DNA of 23,957 nt, taken from NCBI GenBank assembly GCA_002359025.1, contig DEPZ01000003.1:59861-83817 (forward strand), read 5' to 3'. A model generated the notes under the pieces. It had not been told where the DNA came from. It was given only the letters and a program-made list of their open reading frames with translations, and ran no database searches. Positions within the stretch are counted from its first letter, which is position 1; the number at the start of each line of letters is the position of its first letter. This DNA is from Erysipelotrichaceae bacterium UBA3379 (lineage in GTDB: Bacteria; Bacillota_I; Bacilli_A; Erysipelotrichales; Coprobacillaceae). Below, one piece after another: positions 1 to 8,311 of this stretch. The position numbers and the translations under genes were made by a program.

Positions 1-69
1 CCAAGCAAATGGAACATACTGCTAGATGAAGCGCTGAATTACTACATAGAATCAACTATGGAATTCTAG
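1..69 (+). CDS. C-terminal fragment of an unidentified protein, possibly a transposase
   Basis: Frame 1 is open from the window edge to a TAG at 67-69 and encodes 22 residues beginning PSKWNILLDEAL. The rest of the gene lies to the left of the window. The pattern of a Trp followed by a short amphipathic stretch near the C-terminus resembles the ends of some IS256/Mutator-type transposases, but 22 residues are too few to identify a family. The context supports a mobile element: the stop is followed by a hairpin and then by a sequence that appears to interrupt the neighbouring minus-strand gene. That reading frame is real coding sequence is itself an inference from this context. Confidence 0.4.
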   Translation, partial: PSKWNILLDEALNYYIESTMEF

Positions 70-95
70 TTATGAAAAAATTCATTTTTTCATAA
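70..95 (+). terminator. Hairpin directly after the left-edge gene
   Basis: TTATGAAAAAA at 70-80 pairs perfectly with TTTTTTCATAA at 85-95 around a four-base TTCA loop. It starts at the base after the TAG stop. The stem is AT-only, but its T-run is on the correct side for either strand, so it may end transcription from the left-edge gene and also act against the convergent DUF1905 gene. Confidence 0.5.
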
Positions 96-106
96 CTTAT
101 TTGACA

Positions 107-370
107 CTACCCCCATATTTTAACATGTATCGTATCTCCGGGTTGTTTATTTATTTTCGCACGTATATCTTTACGTATACCTATGATATGTCCTGGTGTT
201 TTCATACGAATGAGACTTCCATCATAAGGCTCATTATCAAATAAGGCATGAACTTTGACACGTCCTTTGCCAAATTCACTTTTAACATCATATGGAAATT
301 CTATATATGCACCATCTATATCAGGCACTTTTAAAATGACTGCATCAAATTCATATACTTTTGTATTCAT
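107..370 (-). CDS. DUF1905 family protein, C-terminus probably truncated
   Basis: This encodes an 87-residue protein of the DUF1905 family, small single-domain proteins of unknown function. Family-like stretches are DAVILKVPDIDGAYIEFPYDV, the GKGRVKVHALFDNEPYDGSL segment and GHIIGIRKDIRAKINKQPGD. A strong AGGAGG ribosome binding site (about 374-379) sits just upstream of the ATG at 368-370, so I chose that start rather than an upstream in-frame ATG. The last residues, VKIWG then TAG, differ from the charged tail usual for the family. The codons for WG and the stop fall in the G-rich tip of the putative insertion sequence, so the native end appears to have been lost. Function is unknown, and a loss of a few terminal residues may be tolerated. 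Confidence 0.8.
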   Translation of the reverse strand: MNTKVYEFDAVILKVPDIDGAYIEFPYDVKSEFGKGRVKVHALFDNEPYDGSLIRMKTPGHIIGIRKDIRAKINKQPGDTIHVKIWG

Positions 371-548
371 AAATCCTCCTAACAGTCTTATTCTAACATA
401 AATCGATTCATATTTTAATGAATATGACATAGAATATTTTCATATCTATTATACCAACTTCCCACATATTAAAAAGTAGGCACTTTTGAGTAACTAAGTT
501 TCTCTTATAAAACACTCTTTATACACCTCAGCCAAATAAAATACCACC

Positions 549-577
549 TTGTCTTATATCCTTATAAAAAGTATAAT
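549..577 (+). promoter_or_regulatory. Sigma-A type promoter of the GNAT gene
   Basis: TTGTCT at 549-554 and TATAAT at 572-577 are separated by exactly 17 bases. Transcription would start near 584, about 50 bases before the ATG at 635. This is among the best promoter matches in the window. Confidence 0.7.
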
Positions 578-634
578 ATCAAAGACTATATCTCTAAGAA
601 AATAAATAATGAAAACAACTAAGGAGGACAATAT

Positions 635-1117
635 ATGATAATCCGTCAAGCTACAGTAGAAGACTTAGCACAAATTACAGAAATAGGTACACAATGTTAT
701 TCAGTAAATGAAGCCTTAACAAAAGAAGAATATTTAAATAGACTCATGGTATATCCAAATCATTTCTGGATTTTAGAAGAAGGTAACGAAATCCTAGCAT
801 TTATAAACGGTCCTGTCACTCATATCGATCATATTACTGATGAGATGTTTCATCAACCTGCCCTACATCAAGAAACTGGTGCATGGCAAGCCATCCTTGG
901 TGTCAATACTTCACCAAAATATCAAAAGAAGGGATATGCCTCTCTTATAATGAAACAGGTAATTAAGGATGCCAAGACACAGGGAAGAAAAGGTTGCGTA
1001 TTGACATGCAAGAAAGAACTTATTGGCTATTATGAGAAGTTTGGATTTCAGAATCGAGGAAAATCTCAATCTGCCCTTGCCAATCAGATCTGGTATGACA
1101 TGATTTTGCGTTTCTAA
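635..1117 (+). CDS. GNAT family N-acetyltransferase
   Basis: A 160-residue single-domain acetyltransferase of the GCN5-related (GNAT) superfamily, cytoplasmic. The N-terminal MIIRQATVEDLAQI is the usual beta1-alpha1 start. The acetyl-CoA binding motif A is VNTSPKYQKKGYASLIM, with the Q-x-x-G-x-A pyrophosphate loop QKKGYA around residues 97-102, and the C-terminal YYEKFGFQNRG is the common motif B. The subtype resembles AANAT-like acetyltransferases, but the acceptor cannot be read from sequence. The start is supported by AAGGAGG at 621-627. It is monocistronic, with its own promoter and a terminator shared with the convergent pfk gene. Confidence 0.88.
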   Translation: MIIRQATVEDLAQITEIGTQCYSVNEALTKEEYLNRLMVYPNHFWILEEGNEILAFINGPVTHIDHITDEMFHQPALHQETGAWQAILGVNTSPKYQKKGYASLIMKQVIKDAKTQGRKGCVLTCKKELIGYYEKFGFQNRGKSQSALANQIWYDMILRF

Positions 1118-1146
1118 TAAAATGAAAGCATACCTATGACATAACA

Positions 1147-1176
1147 AAAAGAGGGAAATTTTGAGTGCCCTCTTTT
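1147..1176. terminator. Bidirectional intrinsic terminator between GNAT and pfk
   Basis: AAAAGAGGG at 1147-1155 pairs with CCCTCTTTT at 1168-1176 around a 12-base loop. A-run and T-run flank the stem on both sides, so it can end the plus-strand GNAT transcript and the minus-strand ppk-pfk transcript. Confidence 0.8.
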
Positions 1177-1186
1177 ATATTATCGA

Positions 1187-2257
1187 TTATTCATCTCCAA
1201 AAGAAATACCTAATAATTTTGCACTTTGAACAGTATCACCATTAATATCAACATACTTTAACAAGCCTGCACTCTTTTCTAATGGAATTGAAGTGACCTT
1301 TTGACCTTGTAAAACAACCAACTTACCAAACTCATTATTCATAATAAGCTTTGCTCCTTCCACACCAAAAAGAGTTGCCATTTGCTTATCATATGCACAA
1401 GGACTTCCTCCTCTTTGCGCATGTCCAGCACAAGATACACGAATTTCTTGTTGTACATAGTGTTTTAATTTATCAGCAATTTCATAAACAACGGAATGTC
1501 CGTCTCTTGATGCAACTTTCAACTTATAGCTTTTTTTAGGAAGATTTGAGTCTTCTAATGATAAAGCTCCTTCTGCACAAGCTATGACTGTGTATTTTTT
1601 ACCTTTGGCTTGATTTTTTTCAATCACTTTTACAATATTTTCAATTTGATAAGGAATTTCAGGTATTAAAATCATATCCACACCTGCGCTTATCCCCGCT
1701 GATAAACAGATATGTCCGACTTTATGTCCCATGATTTCTACAATAAACACACGACTGTGACTACATGCTGTGGTTTTTATTTCTTCTAAATATCTTGTTG
1801 CGATATCAATTGCAGATTGATATCCAAAGGTATAATCTGTACCCCATGTATCATTATCAATTGTTTTAGGCAGTCCAATCACATTGAGTCCTTCTTCTTT
1901 TAACATATTAGCTGACTTTAAAGAACCATTGCCACCTAACACAACAAGACAATCTAATTTTAGTTTATGATATGTATCCACCATGGCTTTGACTTTATCA
2001 AAGCCATTTTCAATAACTCTCATCTTTTTAAAGGGACAACGTGATGATCCTAGAATTGTACCCCCTAAAGATAAGATATCTTGAAAATCTTGAGGTTTCA
2101 TGATTTGATAGTTTTCATACATGAGTCCTTTATACCCATCTAAAAAACCAATAATTTCTATATCTTCTTTATTTTTATAGAGAGTTAATGCCAAACCTCT
2201 CATCGTTGCATTTAAAGCTTGGCAATCTCCTCCACTTGTTAACATTCCAATGCGCAT
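1187..2257 (-). CDS. pfkA: 6-phosphofructokinase, clostridial/PFK-mixed type, donor uncertain
   Basis: Phosphorylates fructose 6-phosphate to fructose 1,6-bisphosphate in glycolysis; 356 residues, cytoplasmic. Visible motifs are the N-terminal phosphate loop SGGDCQALN (residues 8-16), LGGNGS (107-112), LPKTIDND with catalytic Asp134, and MGHKVG (176-181). ATP-dependent enzymes normally carry GGDGS and P-G-T-I-D-N-D; here N110 replaces the metal-binding Asp and K131 is the residue typical of many pyrophosphate-dependent enzymes. This combination is, from memory, usual in a clostridial subfamily, so ATP versus PPi use is open. I chose the second ATG (2255-2257), because AAGGAGG directly abuts the first ATG with no spacing but is 6 bases from the second. 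The Shine-Dalgarno overlaps the ppk stop (TAAGGAGG), so translation is coupled to ppk. Confidence 0.88.
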   Translation of the reverse strand: MRIGMLTSGGDCQALNATMRGLALTLYKNKEDIEIIGFLDGYKGLMYENYQIMKPQDFQDILSLGGTILGSSRCPFKKMRVIENGFDKVKAMVDTYHKLKLDCLVVLGGNGSLKSANMLKEEGLNVIGLPKTIDNDTWGTDYTFGYQSAIDIATRYLEEIKTTACSHSRVFIVEIMGHKVGHICLSAGISAGVDMILIPEIPYQIENIVKVIEKNQAKGKKYTVIACAEGALSLEDSNLPKKSYKLKVASRDGHSVVYEIADKLKHYVQQEIRVSCAGHAQRGGSPCAYDKQMATLFGVEGAKLIMNNEFGKLVVLQGQKVTSIPLEKSAGLLKYVDINGDTVQSAKLLGISFGDE

Positions 2258-2268
2258 ATCCATCCTCC

Positions 2269-4305
2269 TTATAATGTCAATTTTTTAAAGAAATATTCCT
2301 GACTATTTATAGATGGCTGTTTATTTTTAATTCTCTTATAACTTCCATCACTTAATAATTGACATGCTTTTACATTATCTTTCAACATAATATCAAACAT
2401 CGATAAGATTGTCTTCTTAACTTTCTGATCTAAAATTGGCGCAGCAACTTCTACACGCTTTTCTAAATTTCTTGTCATAAGATCAGCTGAAGAAATATAA
2501 ACTTTAGGATTTTCTTTACCAAAAATATAAATACGAGAATGTTCCAAATATCTACCAACAATAGAAACAACATTAATATTTTCTGTATATCCTTCAACTC
2601 CAGGAATAATACAACATATTCCCCTTACAATCATATCAATCTTAACTCCTGCTTGGCTTGCTTCAATAAGCTTTTCAATCATTTCTTTACTTGTTACAGA
2701 ATTACATTTAAAACCTACATAGGCTTCTTTGCCTTCTTTAGCCAAGGCAATTTGTTCATCAATAAAATCGCATATCTTACTCATCATACAATGAGGAGCA
2801 ACCATTAATAAATCTGATTGATTTTCAGTCTCACCTAAACTCAAATGATTAAATACTCTATTAATTTCTTCACCAATATCTCTATTTCCTGTCATTAATG
2901 ATAAGTCAGTATATAATTTTGCAGTATTTTCATTATAGTTACCTGTACCAACTTGTGAAATATATTGAACACCTTGACTATTTTTATAAGTAATCAAACA
3001 CAATTTAGAATGCACCTTCAAACCGTCTAAGCCATAAATCACACGACAACCTGATGCTTCTAATCTCTTAGACCAATCAATATTATTCTCTTCATCAAAT
3101 CTTGCACGCAATTCAACCAATACAACGACTTCTTTTCCATTTTCAGCCGCTTTGATCAATGATTTTACAATCTTAGAGTTAGTAGCAACTCTATATAAAG
3201 TCATTTTAATATTGACAACTTGAGGATCTTCACTGGCTTCATTTAATAATCTTAAAAATGGTGACATAGATTCAAATGGATAAGCCAACAAGATATCATG
3301 TTTTGCAATTTGTTTAATCATCGGAACTCTATTTTCAACCATCGGACTATTTCTAGCTTCTAGCTTTTTATAGAACATTTCCGGATGAAATATACGTAAT
3401 CTATCTCTCAATTCACTAATAAACGATAAATCCAAAGGTGCTGTTGATACAAAGACTTGATTCTTATTTAAATTCAAGAAATTCATCAACATAAGAATTT
3501 CTACTTCTTCTAGACCTGGTGACATTTCTAAACGAATTGGAGAAAGTTTTCGTCTTTGTTTAATTAATGTTTCCATCATCTCACGATAATCTTCATGTCC
3601 TTCTAATGAATGATCATCTTCATCAATATCTGCACTTCTTGTAACTCTAATAAATGCTTTATTTTTAATTGTATATTTTGCATATAGCTTAGAAACATGA
3701 TGCAAGATGACTTCTTCAGCTAAGACAAATTGTCCTGGTAAACTTGGTATATTCAATAATCTTTCATCCATAGCATTACCACATGATACAATACCCATTT
3801 TTCTTTTTCCTTTTTTAGACTCTAATTCTACAATAATGTATATTTCTTTATTATTTAAAAAAGGAAAGGGTTGTCTTTTAGAAACAACTTGTGGAGATAT
3901 AAGAGGTAATAATTCTCTTTCAAAATATCTAGAAAAATACTTTTTATCTTCTTTAGATAATTGTGAAACTTTCTTAAGACCCCAACCTTGTTTTTCTAAC
4001 TCATTCATAATATATTCATAGATGCGATCTTTTTTTCTGTTTAAATAATTTATTCTTTTTAAGCAAGCTTTGACTTGTTCTTCACCTGTCATACCTGTTT
4101 TATTGTCTTTAGATGAAGGATAGAATAACATTTGATCATATAATGATCCAATACGTACCATAAAAAATTCATCCATATTAGATTGAAATATCGATACAAA
4201 ACTTAATTGTTCTCCGATTGGTACTTTACTATCCTTTGCTTGCAGTAAGACCCTATCATTGAATTTCAGCCATGATAATTCCCTATTTTCTTTACAACCT
4301 TTCAT
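2269..4305 (-). CDS. ppk1: Polyphosphate kinase 1
   Basis: Reversibly transfers the gamma-phosphate of ATP to inorganic polyphosphate; 678 residues, close to the usual length of about 690. The N-terminal ENRELSWLKFNDRVLLQA is the standard PPK1 opening. The phosphorylated histidine is H432 in KVHSKL (equivalent to E. coli H435), and the second conserved histidine is H589 in LEHSRIYIF (E. coli H592). Other family stretches are IKMTLYRVA and VGTGNYNE. The start at 4305 follows AAAGGAGG; an in-frame ATG at 4344 is rejected because it lies upstream of the -10 box. It is the first gene of an operon with pfk, which follows after 11 bases (5 from the first possible pfk ATG). Confidence 0.95.
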   Translation of the reverse strand: MKGCKENRELSWLKFNDRVLLQAKDSKVPIGEQLSFVSIFQSNMDEFFMVRIGSLYDQMLFYPSSKDNKTGMTGEEQVKACLKRINYLNRKKDRIYEYIMNELEKQGWGLKKVSQLSKEDKKYFSRYFERELLPLISPQVVSKRQPFPFLNNKEIYIIVELESKKGKRKMGIVSCGNAMDERLLNIPSLPGQFVLAEEVILHHVSKLYAKYTIKNKAFIRVTRSADIDEDDHSLEGHEDYREMMETLIKQRRKLSPIRLEMSPGLEEVEILMLMNFLNLNKNQVFVSTAPLDLSFISELRDRLRIFHPEMFYKKLEARNSPMVENRVPMIKQIAKHDILLAYPFESMSPFLRLLNEASEDPQVVNIKMTLYRVATNSKIVKSLIKAAENGKEVVVLVELRARFDEENNIDWSKRLEASGCRVIYGLDGLKVHSKLCLITYKNSQGVQYISQVGTGNYNENTAKLYTDLSLMTGNRDIGEEINRVFNHLSLGETENQSDLLMVAPHCMMSKICDFIDEQIALAKEGKEAYVGFKCNSVTSKEMIEKLIEASQAGVKIDMIVRGICCIIPGVEGYTENINVVSIVGRYLEHSRIYIFGKENPKVYISSADLMTRNLEKRVEVAAPILDQKVKKTILSMFDIMLKDNVKACQLLSDGSYKRIKNKQPSINSQEYFFKKLTL

Positions 4306-4332
4306 TGTAATCCTCCTTTTATTCTTTTTCAT

Positions 4333-4338
4333 ATTATA
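4333..4338 (-). promoter_or_regulatory. -10 box for the ppk-pfk operon
   Basis: A perfect minus-strand TATAAT lies at 4333-4338, placing the start point near 4326 and leaving about 20 bases before the ATG at 4305. The -35 region is poor (TAGTTC at 17-base spacing). The position between the upstream terminator and the gene supports an independent transcript. Confidence 0.5.
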
Positions 4339-4386
4339 CTGCAATTTTTATTTTAGAACTATCTTTTCTTGTTATTTTTATGTAAA

Positions 4387-4418
4387 ACAAAAAAAGTATA
4401 GCTATCTTGCTATACTTG
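4387..4418 (-). terminator. Intrinsic terminator of the transporter operon
   Basis: On the minus strand AAGTATAGC (4417-4409) pairs with GCTATACTT (4402-4394) around a six-base loop and runs into seven T. The stem begins inside the last codons and stop of the lipoprotein gene (stop at 4410-4412), so coding sequence and terminator overlap. Confidence 0.85.
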
Positions 4419-6065
4419 AGCGTTAATTTCTTGAATAATATCCTGACCACCTTGACTCTTCCATTCCTTAACAAAATCATCAAATTCATCTAAATCTCTT
4501 TCTCCCATAATAAATTCTATATAAGCCTCATTTTCCATTTGTTTTAATTTCCACCATGTTTTATTCATTGTTTTTGTTTTTCCATAGAATAAAGATCTTT
4601 TTTCAATAACATTATTTGTATTAAATAAAGAAGGTGCTTCAATACGTGAGGCATATGCTGCCCAGTCTTCTGCAGTACTATTTGTCTGCGTATCTAAATA
4701 GTCTAAGCATGCTTTGGCATAGGCTCCATCTAAGATAGGAACTTCATCGATTGTTTTCTTTGATTGAATGACATCTAAAATATTTTGATGACTTTGGATT
4801 AAGGCATTGGCATAATCAACATTAATAGAAAGTGGTCTTGATGTAGGATCGACATTATTTCTTTCATAGTTATTGATTTCATTAGCAGATGTATCTGTGT
4901 ATCTGAGGTAGTCAAATTGAACACTGATCATCTTAAAAATAATTTCCGGATATTCATAGCCTTTTCTTACAACAATATATTTTGTTGAAGGAGCTTGTGA
5001 ATAATAGATCGTCTCTCCATTCTCTTCTGTTGGTAATAAATAACATTTCCAAGATGCATTCTCATCTTGTTTTAATGCATCTACCAAAGGATTATTACTG
5101 GCCCACCAAGGACCAAAAAAAGATCCACAACGTCCTTCAACTATTTCATCTACAATATTATTTGTTGTACGCAAAATAAAATCTTTATCAATAATTCCTT
5201 CTTCATATAACTCATGAATATGTTCTAGAGCCTGTTTAGCTTGCTTTGTGATACTCCCATAAACAAGATTATTATTTTTATCTTTATACCATTGTTTAGG
5301 ATAAGCTCCATAATATGCAAAAATAGGATCTAATAAATATTCAGAACTATAAGCTGATTCACCGACAATATCTGTACTTAAAACCAGTCCTGTTGTTTGT
5401 CCTTCGTTTTGACCAGGATTTTTTGTTATAAACTCTTTAACAATATGTTCCACATCTGATAAAGTCTTAGGTTCTTGCAATCCTAATTTATCCATCCAAT
5501 CTTTTCTTAGCCAAATCAAATTCGGCCCATTAGAAATATTTGTTTCAGGTAGCGCCATAATCTTATCATCAAAAGTCACAAGATCCATAAGTGTATCCCC
5601 ATAGCTTTCATATATATCTTTAATACGTTGTGTTGTACATTCCTTATATGCTGTTGTTAAGTCTTCAATCATATCATTTTCTACTAAATATTGAAGATCA
5701 TCATAATCTTGTACAATCATAATATCTGGTAAATCTTTAGACGATATATACATATCAATACTATTTTCATATTCTTGATCTTTTGCTTCAATAATATTTA
5801 TATTTTGAATATTTAATTTTTCTTTTAGATATCTTGTGACTGCATTGTTTTCATAAGTATGACCACTTGGCATATTGTTTAATCCTGTAAGTTTCGCAAG
5901 CTTATATTCAATCAGTTCTCCATAAGGTTCATATGGTGAATGACTCGCAAGTTCATTTTGCTTTTGAATAGCCACATCATCCTCGCGACTTGTTTGTAAC
6001 TCCAATGAACATCCCTGAAGTAATAGACTCAACCCCAATAATGTACAAATCCATCTTTTTTTCAT
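4410..6065 (-). CDS. LipO-like extracellular solute-binding lipoprotein
   Basis: A 551-residue ABC-type solute-binding protein anchored outside the membrane. The signal peptide MKKRWICTLLGLSLLLQGC ends in a lipobox with Cys19 as the lipidation site. The length of about 550 residues and features such as DLPDIMIVQ, WLRKDWMDKLGL and the terminal WWKLKQMENEAYIEFIMGE match the LipO/YtcQ type of family 1 binding proteins, which in other Firmicutes sit beside YesM/YesN systems and bind complex oligosaccharides. It is clearly different from the MalE protein of the same operon. It starts 3 bases after malG, using AAGGGG in the malG 3' end as ribosome binding site. It could supply a second substrate to MalFG or present ligand to the histidine kinase; sequence alone does not decide. 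Confidence 0.88.
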   Translation of the reverse strand: MKKRWICTLLGLSLLLQGCSLELQTSREDDVAIQKQNELASHSPYEPYGELIEYKLAKLTGLNNMPSGHTYENNAVTRYLKEKLNIQNINIIEAKDQEYENSIDMYISSKDLPDIMIVQDYDDLQYLVENDMIEDLTTAYKECTTQRIKDIYESYGDTLMDLVTFDDKIMALPETNISNGPNLIWLRKDWMDKLGLQEPKTLSDVEHIVKEFITKNPGQNEGQTTGLVLSTDIVGESAYSSEYLLDPIFAYYGAYPKQWYKDKNNNLVYGSITKQAKQALEHIHELYEEGIIDKDFILRTTNNIVDEIVEGRCGSFFGPWWASNNPLVDALKQDENASWKCYLLPTEENGETIYYSQAPSTKYIVVRKGYEYPEIIFKMISVQFDYLRYTDTSANEINNYERNNVDPTSRPLSINVDYANALIQSHQNILDVIQSKKTIDEVPILDGAYAKACLDYLDTQTNSTAEDWAAYASRIEAPSLFNTNNVIEKRSLFYGKTKTMNKTWWKLKQMENEAYIEFIMGERDLDEFDDFVKEWKSQGGQDIIQEINAQV

Positions 6066-6068
6066 GTT

Positions 6069-6926
6069 TTACCCCTTTACTGCACCAGACATTCCTTCGG
6101 CATAATATTTTTGCATGTATATAAATAATATCGCAATTGGAATAGAAACGCAAACTGCGGCAGCTGCAAATCTTGTATACCAGGCATCAATCATTGTATA
6201 TTCTAGCATTTTCCACATACCGATAGCGACTGTAAACTGGCTGGCATCAGCACGACAAATGACTTTTGCAAAAATGAAATCAATCCATGGTGCTAAAAAG
6301 GCCGATAAAGCTGTATAGACTATAATAGGCTTACTTAATGGAATAGTAATTTTGGTAAAAACTTGCCATTTTGTTGCTCCATCAATATACGCAGCTTCAT
6401 CTAGTGCACGTGGGACTGTATCAAAGAAGCCTTTTGCTATATAAAATCCAGTTCCACTACCCGCACTATACACAAGTATTAATGCAACTTTAATCATAAC
6501 ACCTTCAGACAAACCTAAAGCTTGTAAGATATAATAGACTGCAATCATTGACATAAATCCTGGGAATAATCCTAAAATCATAGCAATATTCATCATTGGT
6601 TTACGCATCTTGAAACGAAGTCTTGATGTACAATATGCAACTGACAAGACAAAGAAACAAGAAATAATACATGAAAAGATAGCAATAATCAATGTATTTG
6701 TGAACATACGTGGAAAGTTGAGAACCGTCGTATCTGTAAACAATTGAATAAAATTATCAAATGTGTATGATTGAGGGAAAAATGTTGTCGTATATGATCC
6801 TCTTTCTCCCCTAAAACTTGTAAGTACTACCCATAAGATGGGAAGTAGCCAAATAACAGCTAGAATAGATAAACCTACATGAACAATAATATTTTGTATC
6901 TTTCTTTTTTGACTATATGATTTCAT
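6069..6926 (-). CDS. malG: Maltodextrin-type ABC transporter permease MalG
   Basis: A 285-residue integral membrane permease with six predicted segments: about residues 12-36, 79-104, 114-137, 145-168, 196-221 and 252-273. The cytoplasmic EAA loop that docks on the ATPase reads EAAYIDGATKWQVFTKITIP, with the conserved Gly of the motif present. The ending MSGAVKG is typical of MalG-type subunits. It overlaps malF by one base (TAATG), which implies translational coupling and equal subunit amounts. It should pair with MalF and take energy from MalK encoded divergently. The exact sugar is inferred from the neighbouring glgP and malQ rather than from the permease itself. Confidence 0.93.
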   Translation of the reverse strand: MKSYSQKRKIQNIIVHVGLSILAVIWLLPILWVVLTSFRGERGSYTTTFFPQSYTFDNFIQLFTDTTVLNFPRMFTNTLIIAIFSCIISCFFVLSVAYCTSRLRFKMRKPMMNIAMILGLFPGFMSMIAVYYILQALGLSEGVMIKVALILVYSAGSGTGFYIAKGFFDTVPRALDEAAYIDGATKWQVFTKITIPLSKPIIVYTALSAFLAPWIDFIFAKVICRADASQFTVAIGMWKMLEYTMIDAWYTRFAAAAVCVSIPIAILFIYMQKYYAEGMSGAVKG

Positions 6927-8296
6927 TACATGAATCCCTCCTCATCTTTATATGATGTACTATTTCTATAAGTGACTAATGAAACAATCGCTAAAACAAC
7001 AAATGTTAAAATCCCTATAACTGCTCCTATATTGAAATATTGTTTATCAACAGTTAATTTATAAAGCCATGTCACTAATAAATCCGTTTTACCTGCTGTC
7101 ATACCTACCGGTACCGGTGCTCCACCAGACAATAAATAAATAACATTAAAGTTATTGATATTCCCCATAAAAGTTGTAATCAAATAAGGTGTTGTCACAA
7201 ATAACATATACGGCAATGTAATCTTAAAGAAGATTGTTACAGCATTTGCTCCATCAACTTTTGCTGATTCATATAATTCACTAGGAATATTTTGTAATAT
7301 CCCTGTCACTTGTAACATTGTAAAAGGAATACCAACCCATAAGTTAATGACAATCACAGTTGCTCTAGCCCATGTTGGATCAGTAAAGAAAGGCAATGAA
7401 GATGTTGCAGAAATCCAACCTAAATTTCTAAGCAGAATATTGACTGCCCCTTCTGGTTGTAACATTGTTCTCATAATCAATAGAGATACAAACTGAGGAA
7501 CAGCAATAGATAAGATAAAACAAAATCTCCAAAATGATTTCCAATGTGTATCTTTACGATTAATCACCATAGCTAAAATCATACCTAATATATAATTCAA
7601 TATCGTTGCTAAAACTGCCCATACAAGTGTCCATCCTAATACTGACCAGAATTGTTTCCCTATTACGCTTTCAAAGTTCAAAACTTCTACAAAATTCTTA
7701 AGACCAACCCAATCAAAAAGAATTAAATGTTGATCAACTTTGCTATAATTGGTAAAAGCCATAGCCATCATAAAAACCAAAGGTAGAATAGTAAAAACCA
7801 ATACGCCTAGTACCGGACCAGTTAATAAGAGTTTATAAAGATTCCCATCACATAATTCATAAAGATCATCTTTAAAAGTAGGTACCTTTTTCCCTTGTTC
7901 CATTAAGCATTGTGCTTTATAAGCACTTTTGATTTGACTACAATAAAATACTATGAATCCTATTGTAATAAAGATGGTAGCTATACCAAATAAAAGTATC
8001 AATAAGGAATTATCACCAGCACTATATTCATAGATACCTTTTGCTTCATTCCATACTTCTCCTTGGGTCACTGACCCAAGTCCTGGTAATGCTATTAAAG
8101 TAGATATACCATTTGTAAGCATATAAATGATATAAATAAGTTGTAATAAAAGAAATAAGCATCCTTTTATCACTTGTTTTTGTAAGATATTTCCCATTCC
8201 CATGATAAAGAATGATGATTTGGTTTTGATATTTCCTTTTCTTAATGCATTTTCTAATGTATAAGGTGAAGAAAATAAGTTATTTTTCTTTTTCAT
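6926..8296 (-). CDS. malF: Maltodextrin-type ABC transporter permease MalF
   Basis: A 456-residue permease with about eight membrane segments, as in E. coli MalF: two N-terminal ones (near residues 40-62 and 97-118) ahead of the six-segment core. The stretch GPVLGVLVFTILPLVFMMAMAF opens the core. The EAA loop reads ESAKVDGANAVTIFFKITLP. The start at 8296 is preceded by AAGGAGG. Two N-terminal segments plus a long loop are characteristic of maltose/maltodextrin permeases rather than of generic sugar permeases of about 290 residues, which supports the substrate assignment. It is second in the malEFG order, 50 bases after malE with a hairpin between. Confidence 0.93.
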   Translation of the reverse strand: MKKKNNLFSSPYTLENALRKGNIKTKSSFFIMGMGNILQKQVIKGCLFLLLQLIYIIYMLTNGISTLIALPGLGSVTQGEVWNEAKGIYEYSAGDNSLLILLFGIATIFITIGFIVFYCSQIKSAYKAQCLMEQGKKVPTFKDDLYELCDGNLYKLLLTGPVLGVLVFTILPLVFMMAMAFTNYSKVDQHLILFDWVGLKNFVEVLNFESVIGKQFWSVLGWTLVWAVLATILNYILGMILAMVINRKDTHWKSFWRFCFILSIAVPQFVSLLIMRTMLQPEGAVNILLRNLGWISATSSLPFFTDPTWARATVIVINLWVGIPFTMLQVTGILQNIPSELYESAKVDGANAVTIFFKITLPYMLFVTTPYLITTFMGNINNFNVIYLLSGGAPVPVGMTAGKTDLLVTWLYKLTVDKQYFNIGAVIGILTFVVLAIVSLVTYRNSTSYKDEEGFM

Positions 8297-8311
8297 ACTT
8301 CCTCCTTAAAA

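Larger units (their letters stand above)
1..115 (+). mobile_element. Possible right end of an insertion sequence
   Basis: Read on the minus strand, the sequence from about 115 begins GGGGGTAGTGTCAAATAAG and leads into the hairpin and the plus-strand gene fragment. A G-rich tip with TGTCAA-like bases is common at insertion sequence ends. The DUF1905 gene ends inside this tip, shorter than its family, which fits an insertion into its 3' end. The other end and any target duplication lie outside the window, so the exact boundary (about 111-116) and family are not established. Confidence 0.35.

Noticed and set aside
408..427. Inverted repeat TCATATT-n6-AATATGA upstream of the DUF1905 gene
   Set aside because: Fully AT-rich apart from single C/G bases, with no clearly positioned promoter; similar palindromes are expected by chance here.
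911..1147. A 78-codon minus-strand frame opposite the first GNAT gene
   Set aside because: Antisense to a convincing acetyltransferase gene and runs out of the terminator; no start signal.
3707..4021. A 104-codon plus-strand open frame
   Set aside because: Lies wholly antisense to ppk1, whose protein is intact and well conserved; no start signal.
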